A stretch of DNA of 64,000 nt, taken from positions 12,224,197 through 12,288,196 of the forward strand of contig NC_133230.1 in NCBI RefSeq assembly GCF_040436345.1, written 5' to 3'. Shown one piece after another: positions 37,001 through 52,000 of this stretch. This DNA comes from Pagrus major (lineage: Eukaryota > Chordata > Actinopteri > Spariformes > Sparidae). Both the position numbers and the translations under genes were made by a program. Position 1 is the stretch's first letter; every line of letters starts with the position of its first letter. The notes under the pieces were generated by a model. That model was given only the letters and a program-made list of their open reading frames with translations, searched no databases and was not told where the DNA came from.

Positions 37001-40000
37001 TAAAAAATGTCACAGGGCACTTTTACATTGCCTATATCTGACCTTTAGAGCTAGGAATTTAAACGTGTTAAAACAATGTACTTTAAAAAAAAAAAAAAAA
37101 AATTGTTTATTAGTATCACAATTTAAAAAATAATTTTGAATAGATGAGTGCAGGAAAAAAAACAATGCACCCTTACAGTAGGTTGTCAGACTCAAATTCT
37201 AAATTCCCTGTGTTAATACAGCTTGGGAGATTTTTTTTAATTAAGAGTATTTCTGTGCTAGGCAACAGACATAACTAATGAACAGGCCAATTAGCCTACT
37301 AATATAATGATCAAAAGGCCAGAATTCAGCCCACAGGCCACCAGTTGAGATGCAGATGGGGAGCTTGGGTTTCAAAGCAGAGATGGAAGATTTTATGATT
37401 TAAATTGAGACAAAATGTTTTGCATGGAAAAGAAAACATATAACAAAAACACACACAATAAACAATAACAGCAATTCAAAGTATGAAGAGAATTAACAAA
37501 GTACCTGATGGGGATAATGTAGGAGAAAAGCACGACAAATCGGAAAAGGTTGCGGAACCAAGGACCCACAAACCCCTGCACTGCTACCATGACGATGGAC
37601 AGGACCACCTGGGCCAGGAACAGGGCCTTGGTGAGGCGGTTCAGCTCGAGGTCCAGAAGGCCAACCTATAGAGACAAGAGGTCAGAGGTCAGAATCGGAC
37701 TATTGTTACTTTCACAAAATATTAACACAATAAGATTTGTGCTCAATAATCATCAGTAATGAGATAATGATTAAGTGGGTAAAGACAAGTATCAGAACAA
37801 GTTCAGAAGTTCAGAAAATGACATCACTTCACTGTAATGCAGCCTTTAAAACCAGGAAAAGACAACACTTATGTCATATCACAATATGATATTCAAAATC
37901 TAAGAAGATATATATTCTCATATTGCCTAGCCCTTTTTTACATTCCACACTCTAAAGCTTGTGTTTGCCTTCACATGAATCACACAATTCGTAAATGTTT
38001 GATATTAAGTCCAAACTGGAGATGTAAACACTTCCTTCTCTGAAAACCTATCCTCGAGAAGACTCTTTGTAACTTCCCCATCTGCTCCCAAAGCCTGACA
38101 ATATGCTACACAGGGAGGAAACACAAAGCCAATGAAAGACATTCTTGGCTGCCGGCTTTTATCATGCAAACCCTGTGTACAACATAAATAAGTTTATTGG
38201 TGGCCCTATTTTGTGGCAACCTACAAGCTGCACTATTGCCTTGTTCCTTGAATGCAACAGAAGGTCAAAAGGCCTCAAAAATAAATAAAGTTCCCATATT
38301 GAGATGGCTCTCTGAAAAAAAAAAAAAAAGACAAAAAAGAGGGTCAGAGTTGTCTTTTATTTTTCGAGTGTATCTCCCAGCCAATGGAGCATGTGGGAAA
38401 AAGATGTCAAATAAAGAAGTGCCCTTCCCCTTTCTGGCAGCGCTCACAGCGAAGCCCTGTACACAGAGGGCTTTCTTCTGACGCACCACGCTTACAAAAA
38501 CAGCAGAACATAACATCTCTCCTCCCTCAAATAAAAGGAACTGCTCTGAAAAGGAGGGGAGGGGGCAAGCACATATAAAAAGCAAGCAAAATTCCTCCAG
38601 TGCCTAAACCCCCACCAAGCCCCATTCCCCTGAGGACTGGGAGAGCTGGGAGACCAGTGTGACTGATTTATCAGTCGCTGTTAAACTCCCAGTAGCAGAG
38701 TGCGGAGAAGGGAAGGGAGCGGGTGGGTATCTCCCCACCCCGCTGCCTCACTACATGGTTCATGGTTGAGCTATTGAGAAAAATAGGGGGTTTGGGTGGA
38801 TTAAAATGAAGAAAAATTAAGACAGAGAGCACAGTGCATGCCTGAAAAGCGAAAGGATCCCCTTCTGCTTGAACAATGGCTGGTCTAAATTTTCCAAGCC
38901 TTGCTGGGGATCAGATGAAGTCATTATTCATTCAGTCAAGGGGGGAAAAAAGGACTCAATTACCTCAACCTAAAGATGCTATCAATGAATAAAAAAGTGC
39001 ATATTTTACTCCATTCATCTCCATGCCATTAAAAGTGAAAGGAATGATTCGATCTGCCTGTGTGGCTTGTAGTTTAGCATGTGTGTGAAATCTGATAAAG
39101 AATTGCAGCCCCGGGACATGAATATTCATCGAGTTAAAACCAAAGAATATCAGGACTTTAGTCCATAAGAAGTGGATTGTTCAGCGTTTGTGACAGCGGC
39201 GAATCAAGGAAGTCGAGAAAATAAACTGAAATTGATTCTTGAGATTTCAGTAAACAACTTTCCAATTTTTTCAGAGTAACACAGTTTGAGAGACGTGTGA
39301 AGAGAGCACAGTATTGGGACTTGGATATGTACTTCGAACAAATCTTTATTGAAGAGCAGCCTCTTGTCAAATGACATTGTTCTGTCTCTTTACTCAGACA
39401 GAGGTCTGTCTAACAATACTGAGACAAAGAGTGAATCTATGTCTGACGTCCTGTCAGATTGATCAAGTGCAGGCTTTGTCCTGGCCCGTGTCACAACAGA
39501 TTATATGAGGCCAAAATGTTCTTGCGACTTCAGCCACACTGTATCGACTTTCTCCCCAATCTCCAGTCTCCATATTGGCACTTCTGACATCATCTCCTTG
39601 AAATATTGAATTCCTCTCAACTGTCGAGCTTACACAAAACAGTGGCCCCCGCCGTTCGACCGGCCACATCAGCGTTCTTAATAAAAGACACTGGTGTCAA
39701 AACTGTGCTGCAGTAGGAGGGGGCTGTGTTGAGCCACAGAGAGCTTTAGTGGTGCAGACAGTTGTAGGTGATAACTTTGTGTGTAAAAGTCACTGCATGA
39801 CCAAAACACCGCCTCACAGATCCCTCTGATGCCCGTCTCTATCAGTTGACCCGTGTCTATCTAGCTCAGCCATCTTCCAGGTAAAATCTTATATTTAGAA
39901 TCAAATTTTCATTAATCTCCTCAATCTGGGGACAAAAACGCTCGATGGGGATTCTGTGGGATTAACTTTCAGCTGAAAATGTCATTTAAATCCTCGCTTG

Positions 40001-43000
40001 GTTAATTTCCCTTTTGGTTAATTAGCAACCGGTGCTGACCTTTAGCATTGACAGGTCCAACTTTATCTAGAAAGTCAAGGTTAAAAAACCACCTCGCCGT
40101 AGTGATTGATTAGTGATTAGAGGCAGGGGAACAAAGATGGCAGGAGGGGAAGTTGGAACAGATGTTACTTTGTGTGTGTGAGGTGTTTCACTCTACAGCT
40201 TTTACAAAACATTTATGTTTACGCTAGGGATGAGCAATAAATATGATATATATCGTGATATGAGACTATATCGTCTTATATTTTGGATATTGTTATATCA
40301 TGATATGACATAAGTGTTGTCTTTTACTGGTTTTAAAAGCTGCATTAGAGTAAAGTGATTTAATTTTCTGAACTTACCAGACTGTTCTACTTCATTATAC
40401 CCACATTATTGATGATTATCTAAAAATCTCATTGTGTTAATATTTCGTGAAAGGGACCAATAGTCATCACTACAATATTGTCCCAATATTAATATCAAGG
40501 TATTTATTCGAAACATATTGTTATATTAGATTTTGTCGCCCAGTCCTACCATTTATGAAGTGCTTTGTAGGAGATTTCAAAATATAGATATATATTGTGT
40601 ATCGCAATATAGCTTAATAATATCACAATATGAGGTCATATTGCTAGTTTTTAGTTCACCTTACAGGCCTTTAATATTTTTGACTTTGTTACCGCTTTGG
40701 GAAATGCTTAAATAAAGATCTTAATTTCTCAGATTTGTATGCAAAACCAAGACATCTTCATAAATTCTTTATTTATTTTTTTCAAAATCAGTGCAAATCT
40801 GCAAGAAAAAACAAAAAATATACTCAAAAGAGCATTTCAGTGTTCACAACAATGTGACTTATTCATTATTATCGGTTTATTTGATAGGGAGAGATATAAT
40901 ATACATGGATAAACTGCATAACAGCTGTTTGAAGTGAGTATCATAGTGTTTATAGCAGATGCTAATTTGCAACACCCGTCTCTAGAAAGGCTTTAATGAA
41001 AATAAGAAATACAAAAAGGACAGTAAACTGGGTAAAGCAACAATTAAAGAGACATGGAATGATTTGTCAATCAACAGAAAAGGAATTGCAACTGTTTTGG
41101 TGAACGATTAATTGTCCTTTTCAAGCAAAAATTACAAACATGACCCTTTGCCAGCTTCTAAACTGTGACAATTTGCTGTGTTTCGTCTGTCTCATGTGAC
41201 AGTAATATCTTTGTGTTTTTTTTTTTTTTAAAACACCAAACTATAAATCGACATGGCAAGAAAGGCTTCTTGTCGTTTTTAATGTAAATTGTTAATAAAA
41301 CAGTGTCAATGGTATCCTGCTGTGCGCTGAAATATTGATTTTTTTTTTGGTCACTATGTCAGGAAATGATTTAGGAGTTTCATTGATTAAAAATAATCAT
41401 AGTATATCATCATGAAATACTCTCCCCCCAAGCATATAACTTGTTCTGAAAAAAAAATAGTAAAAACATCTTCACATTTAAAGCATGTGCGACCTAAAAA
41501 CTCTGTAACAAAATCAGACAACTTTCAATCTTTCCTTCAGAAACACAAAGACTAAAAAGTATTCACCTTGTTCTTGGCATAGGACGTGTTCAGTACGCTT
41601 CTGGTCTCTTTGCCTGTGTAGATCACCACCCCTATCACCGTGCCTGCCAAGGAGAGAGACAAGGAAAGTAATGCTGCTCATTAACTGCACCCCTCCTCCA
41701 CCATCTCACACACACACCACACACACAAGCATACATGCACACACTCATCTTGGTCAAGTAAGATGAACTGCATGAGTGGAAACACAATAAGGCTGAGCTG
41801 AGGCAGTTTTGTCTCATTGCCACTCAAGCCAACAGACAGGAGTTTAATACGCTTAGACTCTCAGGGCCTTCAGCCACCCTATGGAAGCTCATAAAACCTG
41901 ATCAATACGCTGCCATCTTTATTTGCCAATTCATTACCGTGGCCTTATTACAAAGGATTAATGAGTCATTAATATTAAATGAGCTTAATGGAAGGGGGAA
42001 GGCAATAATAAACCTAAATACAGCCCCTGAAATCCCTGAACTATAAAAATGGCAAGAGAGTTAAAAATGGGCAGAAAACAAAGCAAGGAAAGTGAAGTGA
42101 AGATAAAAAGAGAAGGACAAAAGAGACCAATGGTTACAGGACCTCAGGAGAAAGGTGATGAATTGCTATCGTTGACTTCTAATGTCAGAAAAATTGAGCA
42201 ATGTGACAAATGGTGTGCGGCTCAGCATGCAGAGGGGCTTCAATTTGAATATGCGAACAACTAATTCTCCGGTCACAGCTGGACTGGGGCCTATAAGGGA
42301 GTGAATACATGGTGATCCGGGCCAGTTCAAGTGCCCAGAATGCCACTGTAGAGCCAATGAAGTGTCTGTCAAGGGGAGGCTTGTGGGGGACAATGACATT
42401 CCCAAGTAGAGATGATGTAAGGGGTCTAAGTCAGGCTTTTTGTGCGAGTGTGTGTGTTTGTTCTTCTGGTCAAGGTCAGGCCAGAGGGGAGAGCAACACC
42501 GCAAATCAATGGTGTGGCCATCGCTGGGAGCGTCACAAACACTCTCAACTGACACAATCGTTTCTGTGGGGAATCGCTCAGTCGGAGCGAGGGAGGATTA
42601 CCTCAACTGTGGGTATTCTCAGAGTTCTTCAGATCACATCAAACGCCTTCAAGGTTTAATGCAATGAATCCTTTGTGCATCACAGCTCGAGTACAAGACC
42701 AAGCAGAATTACCTATATTATAAAGTACTAGCGTTGTCAGAAAATATCAATACATATCAGTTCTGAATATTTGAAACGGTTAAAACACTTTTTTTTTTTG
42801 CAGAATCGATACACCAGTACCAGCTGTACTTTCTCGCTGTCCTCTTCGACAGTGAGTTGACACATACACCGCTGCAAAGCCCACATAACCCCACCATCAT
42901 TGGAAGTAAATTAAATTAGATGCTGTTTAGTTTAATGTTATGTTATTTGAAAAAAAAAAACATAATTTCAAAATATAATAATTTCAAAATATTCCAGAAG

Positions 43001-46000
43001 TTTTAAGCAAAATTCAAAAATCTCATTAAAAATGAATCAGTGCGTTTCTCCATCAACTGCACTAATCCAGATTCCCTCTGTGATGATGGGTTGAGGGGGG
43101 TGACATTCAAAAAGGGCCCCTGTCTGGACTTGAACCAGGTCGTTAAGGTTACATACAGTCCTGAAACCCCCACCCTTTACTTTTTTGGTACTGATGAGTA
43201 ACATGCAGAATAACATGAAGACTCTGTGTACAAGAGGAAGCAGAGTAGTGTACATTTAAGTTAAGATGTTTGATGTGTCAATATCCTTACTTATGCTAAG
43301 TACAAAAACACTTTTGTGATATTTTAATTAAATTAAAATTGCACATAAAAACAGGTGGATGGAAGCCCCTTTTGATGCAGAGGTACAATTTTTTACTGTC
43401 TTAAGAATTTTTAAAATACTTCCTGACAAACGTGGAAGGGAAATTCCCTAGACAGCAAAAGACACATGGAACTCGTTCATAAACACAGTCTGTGGTTCTG
43501 CAGGGTTTCAGGGAACCATCACACTGTAGCTGCCAGGAAAATCTTTTATCTCATTTCAAGATAAAAATGGACATGAAATGAAAGTTGTCATTCACTTACC
43601 AGATGCAACGACTGTGCTGGCCCAAAGAGTGTTTTCAATACTCAGACTCTCATGGATCTGTGGATCTGTGTCTTCCTACAGGAGAAAAAAAGAGAAAAGA
43701 TTGCTTTACCACTTGTGTATCTTTGTTCATTGTGTAAGCATCGATGGCAGTTTAATACACAGTAAAGCAGGGAAGCCATGTCTTTATATTGAGAGCTTGT
43801 TACCACTGTGTGCCCATGAAACACTCCAACACTATCACCAATACATTACAGGCAATGTAGTTCAAAAACGCTTGAGAAATTAACCACAGCACAAAACATA
43901 ATTGCACATGGGCAGCACTTCAGCAAGACACCCAATTATAATCAACACATAAATGCTACATGCTTGTGAAATGATCCACTTCTATCAGTGCTCGTCAGTA
44001 TTTAAGTATTTTGGTTTTGAAGTGACAGTGTTCTTCCAGATTTGAACACTTAAATGTCTTTTCTCTGAAACCCTGTGGGGCAGAAAAGACTCACACATCA
44101 GCTACTGAGCTGCAGAGGAGAAAGACTCACCTTAACGATGTGAATTTATTTTTTGCAATTAACCAACTTTTAATTAGTATTGTTCTGTGTGATCCTGGAG
44201 CCGATAGGAAAAGCTAAATCAAGACCATAAAAGCCTAAATTTTAGAGAGAAAAGACTTTTGACTCAAAAATTCTAAGAAAACTGAAGCTGAAACAGATTT
44301 CAGCTTCAGTTTTTAGATTGAATTTAATTCTGAGGGCTCACACATTAATTACTATAAAACAAGGATGGTGAAATGTTTACTACCATAAAGCTGCTCTGTG
44401 CTTTGGCTATGCTAATTCCTTGGGTCCCATTTGCAGTCACAATCAATTTAATTAATCTATCATCATCCACGATCTAAATTGCAATATTCATTCTTAATTT
44501 TATATATTAATTTCTGGAATAATCCCTCTATTTGCACCATTAAGCTCCAGATCCAGTATGCCTCCAGCTATATTTCATACTGAATTGTTTACAATATGTC
44601 TCCCAAGGAAAAACATTGTGAAGTAATTAGTCCAATAAGTAAAGTAATCTCGTTGGCTTCATCACTTTGACACGTAGCGCAGACCTGCTGGTCAATGAGG
44701 TTATGTGAAGTTTGAAAACAGAAGTAAGAGGACATTAAATACCCCAATCTCTGTGATTCATCTGAAAAGCAGACTGTGGACACCTTCGAGATCAATCACG
44801 ATCTCAAGATATCAGATTGACCACCCCTAATTTTCAGCTGTGTATACGTATAAACTGCAGTTGTGGTTTTGTAAATTTAACCCAAAACAGTTAAATCGCA
44901 CAGTGACAGGATTTCTCTCACCATTTTATTCACCGTTTTGGACAAAACGCTTTGCTACAGCAAAATTAATGTATCTGAAAATAAAGATTTCAGCTGAACA
45001 AAACTGAGGAACATGAGCTCAGTTGAGTGTATAAAGCCTGACCAGAACGGCCGGGCTCTGCTGGGCCATTAATTTCCACAAGCACCTGACACAGTTGTGC
45101 AGACTGTAGCAATACAGTAGTCCCTTTATCAATACCTCCACTAGATTTGGCATGGCGATAGAGGCTCCTTTAAAAACAGTATAGAGAGTGCACGTAGATG
45201 AGATTTCAGTGATAAATAAGCCCCCGGGGAGCCTCTTGTTTCACCCTCCCTCCTGTTTCACCCTTCTCTCTTAAATAAAGACGAAAGCTGAAAATGGCTC
45301 GAGTCAGGAGTGCAGAGTCAAGGCTCCAGTTTCGGCTCAAATAGCCTGTCTGATATGATAATTATGATACCTAAGCACCCACATCCTGTCAATCCACTCA
45401 AACATGGGAAGAGGTGCATGAAAAATAAATGGCAGGTTGCAGAATGCTTGACCGCTCTGACATTGGCACAGAAACAAAGCCACCATATCCGTCTCAAGGA
45501 GAAAAAAAAGGAAAAAAGAAACCCTCATAAATAGGTAAGTTCATTTGCTGCGGATCTGTGGGAACCCATTTTTTTCCCATCCTGCTCGGACTAAAAGCAC
45601 ACGCTATGCAAAGGAAGGCCGCGGAGGATGAATGAGCGGAGGAAGTGCTCGCTCACTAAGCCTGGTGTGTGGCCAAGAGTGAAGACGGGCCACAAAGCCT
45701 CCCTTTGTACCGGAGCTCTCCTCTCTGTGGGGGCTGCGCTAATCTGCTATTAATAAAAAAAAAAAAAAGAAAAAAGAAAAAAAAATCACTGAGCAACAAG
45801 CAGGACGGGATGGATGAAGCTGGAGCAGCGAGAACCTGCCTGTGATGTAAGAGGTACTCCTGCTGGAGATAACAACGGGCCCGGATGGACACACAAGCTG
45901 TCATTGTTGCCGCTTGTCAACACACTGTAGTGATACACATCTTCTGTGTCAATCCACTCTCTATAGAAAGATCTGCATGTGTTTAAGATTTAGTCTACAG

Positions 46001-49000
46001 CTTATAAATATGTCAACGAGCTACTGTACCCTTGTGAAGTTCCCCTCGAAGCTGTGGATGTCCAGCTGAGGCTTCTGGGCGTAGACATAGGCGGTGATGG
46101 AGAAGAGGTCCTGAGACAAGGAGACAGAAACAGAGGCGATGAAGGATTCAGAATTTATAAATTAATATAGAATTCAGTCTCTTTTTACATAATTATTTAT
46201 TTATTTATTATTTATTATTGTTAATTATCATCAATTATTTGTTTTAAATGCAGGATTTACTTTCACTGGCTGCTGAGTGTAATCTTTTTCTATCCTTTAT
46301 GTCCGCAGGCAACACTTTTATGCTTGTTTTAATCTTGCACTCATTTAAACTGACTTTTGGGCTATAACTAACAAATATTTTCATTATCGATTAATCTGCT
46401 GACTATTTTCACAAATAATTAATGAAATATCTAATCATTAAAATGTCAAAAATTGTGAAAAACGCTCATCACATGGCCCAAGTTATGCCTTAAAAATGCT
46501 TCTTTTGTCCAACCAACAGTCCAAAATCCAATGACTCTTCAAGTTCTATCATAAATGCCAAAAAAAGCAGAAAATTATTACATTTAAGATAACATTTTTG
46601 CTTGAAAAATTACTAAAAAATGTTAAATCAACTATCAAAATACTTGACAACTAATTTTCTTTCAATTTACTAATTGTTATATCTCTACTTTTGATGAGTT
46701 TCAATTAAATTCCTATAGTGATATAAATGTATTTGAGCACTTAATTACATTCAACCACATTTCATGGTTCTTTCAGAAGAAGCTGGTGAGTGGACCTGGA
46801 GTTAAGATTTTTTTGTCAAAAGATACAAATGTAAACTACAATGTATTTCCACCCTTTTTTTCTAGTCTCATTCACTTTTTTTTGTTAATTCTGGGGCTAA
46901 ACTGACCCGAACCCTTTGAAAATAAATCTTCTGTATCATTGGATGTAACAGAACGATATGACATAAACAAAACAGAACGTCAAGGAAGACACGATAGTAA
47001 ACAATGAACCATAAGTCTCCAAAAAGTAAGACTCTAGCCTTAGGCCTGTCAAGCACCTAACACCAGCCTCTTTTTGCCCTCGAGTGAAACAAAATTGATT
47101 GTAAATATTAAATTATTCAGGCAGGCAGCCTCTGCAGCGGCTAGGCAACCCTCAGTCATGCTCAGATAGTGTTCTCCTGGTGAGAACATGGGCAGAGCGG
47201 TTAAAGAGGAGCAGGGAAGATTATTTTACTGAACCCCCAATGGAGAGTAGTGTTGCTCCGGCACTTCACAGAAGAAGACTCAGAGACTCAGTGGGAATCC
47301 TGATGCATTCAGAGACATACATGTGGCAGCTGAACATATAATCTATGTACGAACAAACTGGACGTATTTAGTGACGGAGAGCTGACACTCTCTCACTTTC
47401 TGAAAGTTTATGTACAACTGTGTGTTAAAAATTAATTAATATCCAGTATATACAATATGACCTGATCCATTTGTATTCACGAACATCAGATTGTGACTAA
47501 TAATCTGTGGTGCCATGTTTCCCATGAGGTGTGCTCACTTGTTACTGTTAGAATGATCACACATGGCATCAAACTCATCCGTCTTGACTCCTGACAAAAG
47601 GTTAGTTTGGGAAATTTTCTCTGACGAGGTCGTCCCAAATTAAGGGACAACCATGTAGCAAGGTTGAATAGCAGCTAAAGTGAAGACAACTCTTGCTGTC
47701 TTCCCTTGAAACTCAATATGGATGCCACAGCTCAATCATCAAATGACTTGCTGAAACTTTAATTCTCTGATCACATTAAGTGGCAACAAAAAAAACCATC
47801 AACTCAACTTAAATCTTAAGTGTTGAGTATCGCCTCCAGTTAAAGGAAGCTGCTGTCAGCTCCAGATTGTTCCTGCTGTCCGTCATCAGTGATTAGGTTT
47901 CCATCACAGCCAGACGACTTCATTTGATGAGCAATGCTTTTAGTGATAACAGAGTACTCATTCACAGCCGGTCTGTCTGTTACCAGAGATTCACGACATC
48001 GTAATGTATCCATACCCCCACTGCTGGTAGTCGCTGCGTGCAGCCGACAGCAACCTTCAGTTTCCAGTCTGTTTCTCCGTCCAGCTGATCTGTTCTGATG
48101 AAACACGCACCTGAAAAAAGGACAGAAATGTCATCAAGACTGTTGTCTCTGTTACATGGTGATCAGCGTGTCTGGAACTGTGCTACCTTTGGATACGTTT
48201 CTTTTCGAAATACACAGATAGTACACATTTCAAAAAATCTGACCAATAAATGAATTCGAATTCTTAAGTAAATGCCTCAGGCGTATCCAAGGGTACGCAC
48301 AAATCTTTCCGTAAATTTCCTCTAAGATAGTACCCAGATAAGACAGCTTTCCTGCATTGTAAAACAAAACAATATGTTCATTCAGCTACACTGTTTATAC
48401 ACTTGTTTCGATGTTTGACCAAAACTATATCATACTTATAAACTAGAATTTTTAAAGTGAGCCAATGTAATTTTTGCCACAAGTAAAATTACAAGATAAT
48501 GCTAAAAGTTAAAACTAAACATGCATGATTTTGTATAATTCTATACTTATTTCAATGAAATCCAGCAAAGAATATCTGCATTTCAGAAAACCTGGGAGGA
48601 TCTGAAGGAAGTTCTGAGGGTTCATACAACAAATGTTTAAATGTAACTGTTTTCATTAATTGAGTTGAAGTTTGTGTTACATATATCATAGTAATGATAA
48701 TGCTTAAATGTCACCCATGTCAGTGAGATATTGTATGTTAAAAACTTAAAAATGTATTTAGCAGTGTAAATGATGTTACTGTAATAAACTGGCATAATGT
48801 CAAAGTACATCCCCAGCAGCACAGTACATTATAGCCTGCAGCACAATCCAGACCATCCGTGGCTGTTGTGGACACTGCGAGGTCCGATAAACGTTGAGCA
48901 GTCGTGACCTGTATTGATCTGAGGTAATATTACATATGAAACTGATGGATGAGAGCAGCTATCTGACAGAGAGGGTAAAGGGCAGCTATAAACCATCCCT

Positions 49001-52000
49001 AGAGGGTTAACTATGATGGAAAACATTAACACAAGGAGGATGATTCATGGTTTCCTTCTGCTGCGATGGCACTTCAGCTCCTCACATGACATCAGTGAGA
49101 TGTGTGCGTGTGAAAAACAAAGTATATGAGACCGTATGTGTGACAGATAAAGATGTGTTTATGTATGTGTGTGCGTGCGTGTCGGAGGCATAAAGACATC
49201 AACAACTCCCTGCCAAGATTATTGACACATCAAAGATTGATGGAAATGACGTCCTCAGAACATTTCCTCCCGATGCCCCTCAGACAACAGCCAGGATCTG
49301 ACGCAGCTTATTGATTAATTGGAATTTGCATCATCAGTCACTAGAAGAATGTGATATAAATCATATGAATCACTTCCTGCCTTGATCAGATGATGTCAAA
49401 AGACTGGAAGTGTGGGTAAAAGTCACATTTCTCACTCAAATGATCTTGACACAGTTCACTGAAGTTCCACAGGCCAATCAAGGTTCAACTGTATGGTATT
49501 TTGTCTTTGTTTTATTTCACTTTTGTTGTAATGATTTATTCATGTTTATCAAGATATTTTTCCTCATTTTAAAACCTTTGTCAATCAAGTACTTTCGCTG
49601 AGCAAGGTTTTGTCTTTGCTTCACATTGATAGAGTTACACCAACACTTTGCCTGCTCACCATTTTTCTCTGATGTTCTCAGGAATATCATGTCTGCAGGA
49701 ATCCTTTGGTTCTGGAAAAAGAAACAAGAAGTGCAAATGGCGGTGTGTTATTGAGCACTGTAGCAAAAGCCCTTTGAATCTTCCTGAATAATTAAGCAAG
49801 GTCAATACCTTGACCAGAGGGTGAAAGAGAAACAGTTTTTTAAAGTCTGTCTAACACACACTAATGGAAATTTAACGTGTCAACCTTCTAGCAGCAGCTA
49901 GATTTCATGTTGGCTGAGCTGAAACCAAAGATTACATGCTTAACAGGTGAGTGGGAGTTTTATAGTATCAAAATTACAGTATCAGTTACAGTCGCAGTAA
50001 AGCAGATCTCTGTTTAATGTGCATTGTACTTTCAAATCCGATTAAGTTACTCAATCTATTTTAAAGTGGCTAAAATCCCCTTTTTCTTATTGTCACTGAT
50101 TTGAAACAAAAATCAAGCAAAATTATGCTGAAAACATTCAAAGAAATGCAAAACTTTAGGAAAGAGCTAAATACATTCTAACTCAAACCTAAGAAGCTAG
50201 TGAGGCAATGCAGAGGTAATTCTTCTGTGAAGGGATTCTGTATTACATCCATTAACAGTTTTGTGCTGAGTGCCTCACATTAGAAAGGTGTAGTGCAGTC
50301 ACAGCACACTTTAATACGATTAATGCAGAGAGGTGTTAGTTAAAGTTAAGTTAAAAGCAGAACCTAACTCTTATGTAATAAAACACGCTGTCTTTTAATG
50401 AAAATGGATTATGATTAAGCTACAGCAGAAACGAGGTAACATATTCTAAATTTCCTAATAAATTGTACTCTGTACTGTATTGTTGTGATGCAACTTAAAA
50501 AAGGTGCAATATGTAATTGGCCACCTGTCAAATTCATACTCCAAACAGACCTGCGACTAACTGTAGCTGCCGCTAGCTAGTTAGCTCAGTTAGCCATTAA
50601 GCTTAGAGCACAGAGTGAGTGTTGGTGTTGGTTAGACTGCTAGCACAGGAGTTTTTGATCACAAAGAGGTTTAAAGGCCTGGGGAGTCTGAGACTGACAG
50701 ATGCCATTTGACAACAGGGAAAACAGTACTGAGGCGATTCTCAGTGGCTTGAGTGGTATTACGAGACATTACGGGCAGGTGCTAGCTGGTTAGTGTGCAA
50801 ACTTCATTAGATATCTTTGCAACACAATGTACAGATATCCTGGGCACAACGTCAAAACTGTTATTTTTCAAACTTTACAGTTAATTTTTTCCTTTTTCAA
50901 ACTACATTCTTACACATTGCACCTTCACACTGGCGAGAAAAATATTTGCAGTACTAACATTTGTAACAAATTAAAATGCTTGCATGCAAATATATCTACA
51001 GCAGACACTAAAACTTTACCTTGTCAACGATGATCAGGTCCCCAACTTGTATGTCTGAACTCTTCACTTGAACTTTACCTAAGGAAAAAGACAGGTTGAA
51101 TAGATGAAAAGACAGCAATCCTCACATTAAACTCTTCCTTTTTAAGATATGCTGTGAATTTTTAAACAGCTATGAAATAAAATGCATTTATTGATTTCTG
51201 GCTCTTGAAAATGACGCTGACTCTTAAAACCACAGCCCACTTATTGCTATTGCTCTTCTCCTTCTCTCTCACCTTCTAACAGATCGATTACCTCCAGAAT
51301 GAAAATGTGATACCCTTCTGTTTTCATCTCTGGTGCGAGGCATAGACTAAAACAATGGCACATGGGGTCATTCTCAATTATAAGTGCCTCAATTTCCGCT
51401 ACGACCCTTCTTTTTCAAGAACGCATAACTGTGTACATGAGCCACATTAGCACACAGAGAGTGTGAAAGCGACATCCTCAGCCATGGTCACAGATACCAC
51501 ACAGGGGGATTTTACCACACATTCAACAAAGGGACAGATCTTAGATCATACAGTCTTGAGAAACTGAGAGAAAAAAATCAATGCAATTACAGCGAGAAGA
51601 ATGACTTCTGTTACAAGTGTAGATCAGGTGGAGTGCCGTCTCTTAATTGCATGGGGAGAGCTCGACTGTACGCTGGAATATCCGTTATCATAATGTCAGC
51701 AAACAGTTACAGGCATGAGGAGGAGCGCGGATACATTTCCTTCAGTCCTCTCACTGACCTCGTACTGTGAGCTTGCTGTAGAGTTGAGAGTTCATCTCTT
51801 TGTCCCGCTGGTACCGTCGCACTTCGTCCACAGCCTCTCGCACCATTGTGACGGCTAACACAAAACCCTGAGTGACAAAATAGAAAAAAAGATCAATCAC
51901 TTCACTGATCATTAACAAAGCTTCATTAATACCAAAATCCATTGACTTACAACTAGTACAACAAAAGGCCTTCAGTTTTCATAGGATAAAAAAGATGGCT

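Larger units (their letters stand above)
35083..37504 (-). other. atp9b: atp9b introns 12 and 13 (around exon 13)
   Basis: Intron 12 (36877-37504) has an A-run near 37084-37101. Intron 13 (35083-36733) contains the small inverted-repeat element at 36446-36679. Exon 13 lies between them. Confidence 0.75.
37666..41566 (-). other. atp9b: atp9b intron 11
   Basis: 3.9 kb. It contains repeat copies at 37712-37935, 40228-40665 and 41050-41265, and a repeat-free stretch around 38840-39140. Confidence 0.75.

Noticed and set aside
42166..42555. 129-codon minus-strand frame in atp9b intron 10
   Set aside because: Intronic with no homology that I recognise, and it overlaps open frames on the other strand of similar length.
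43120..43145. B-box-like word (complement reads GGTTCAAGTCC), possible tRNA or SINE promoter
   Set aside because: No matching A box and no cloverleaf can be drawn around it. At most a degenerate SINE relic.
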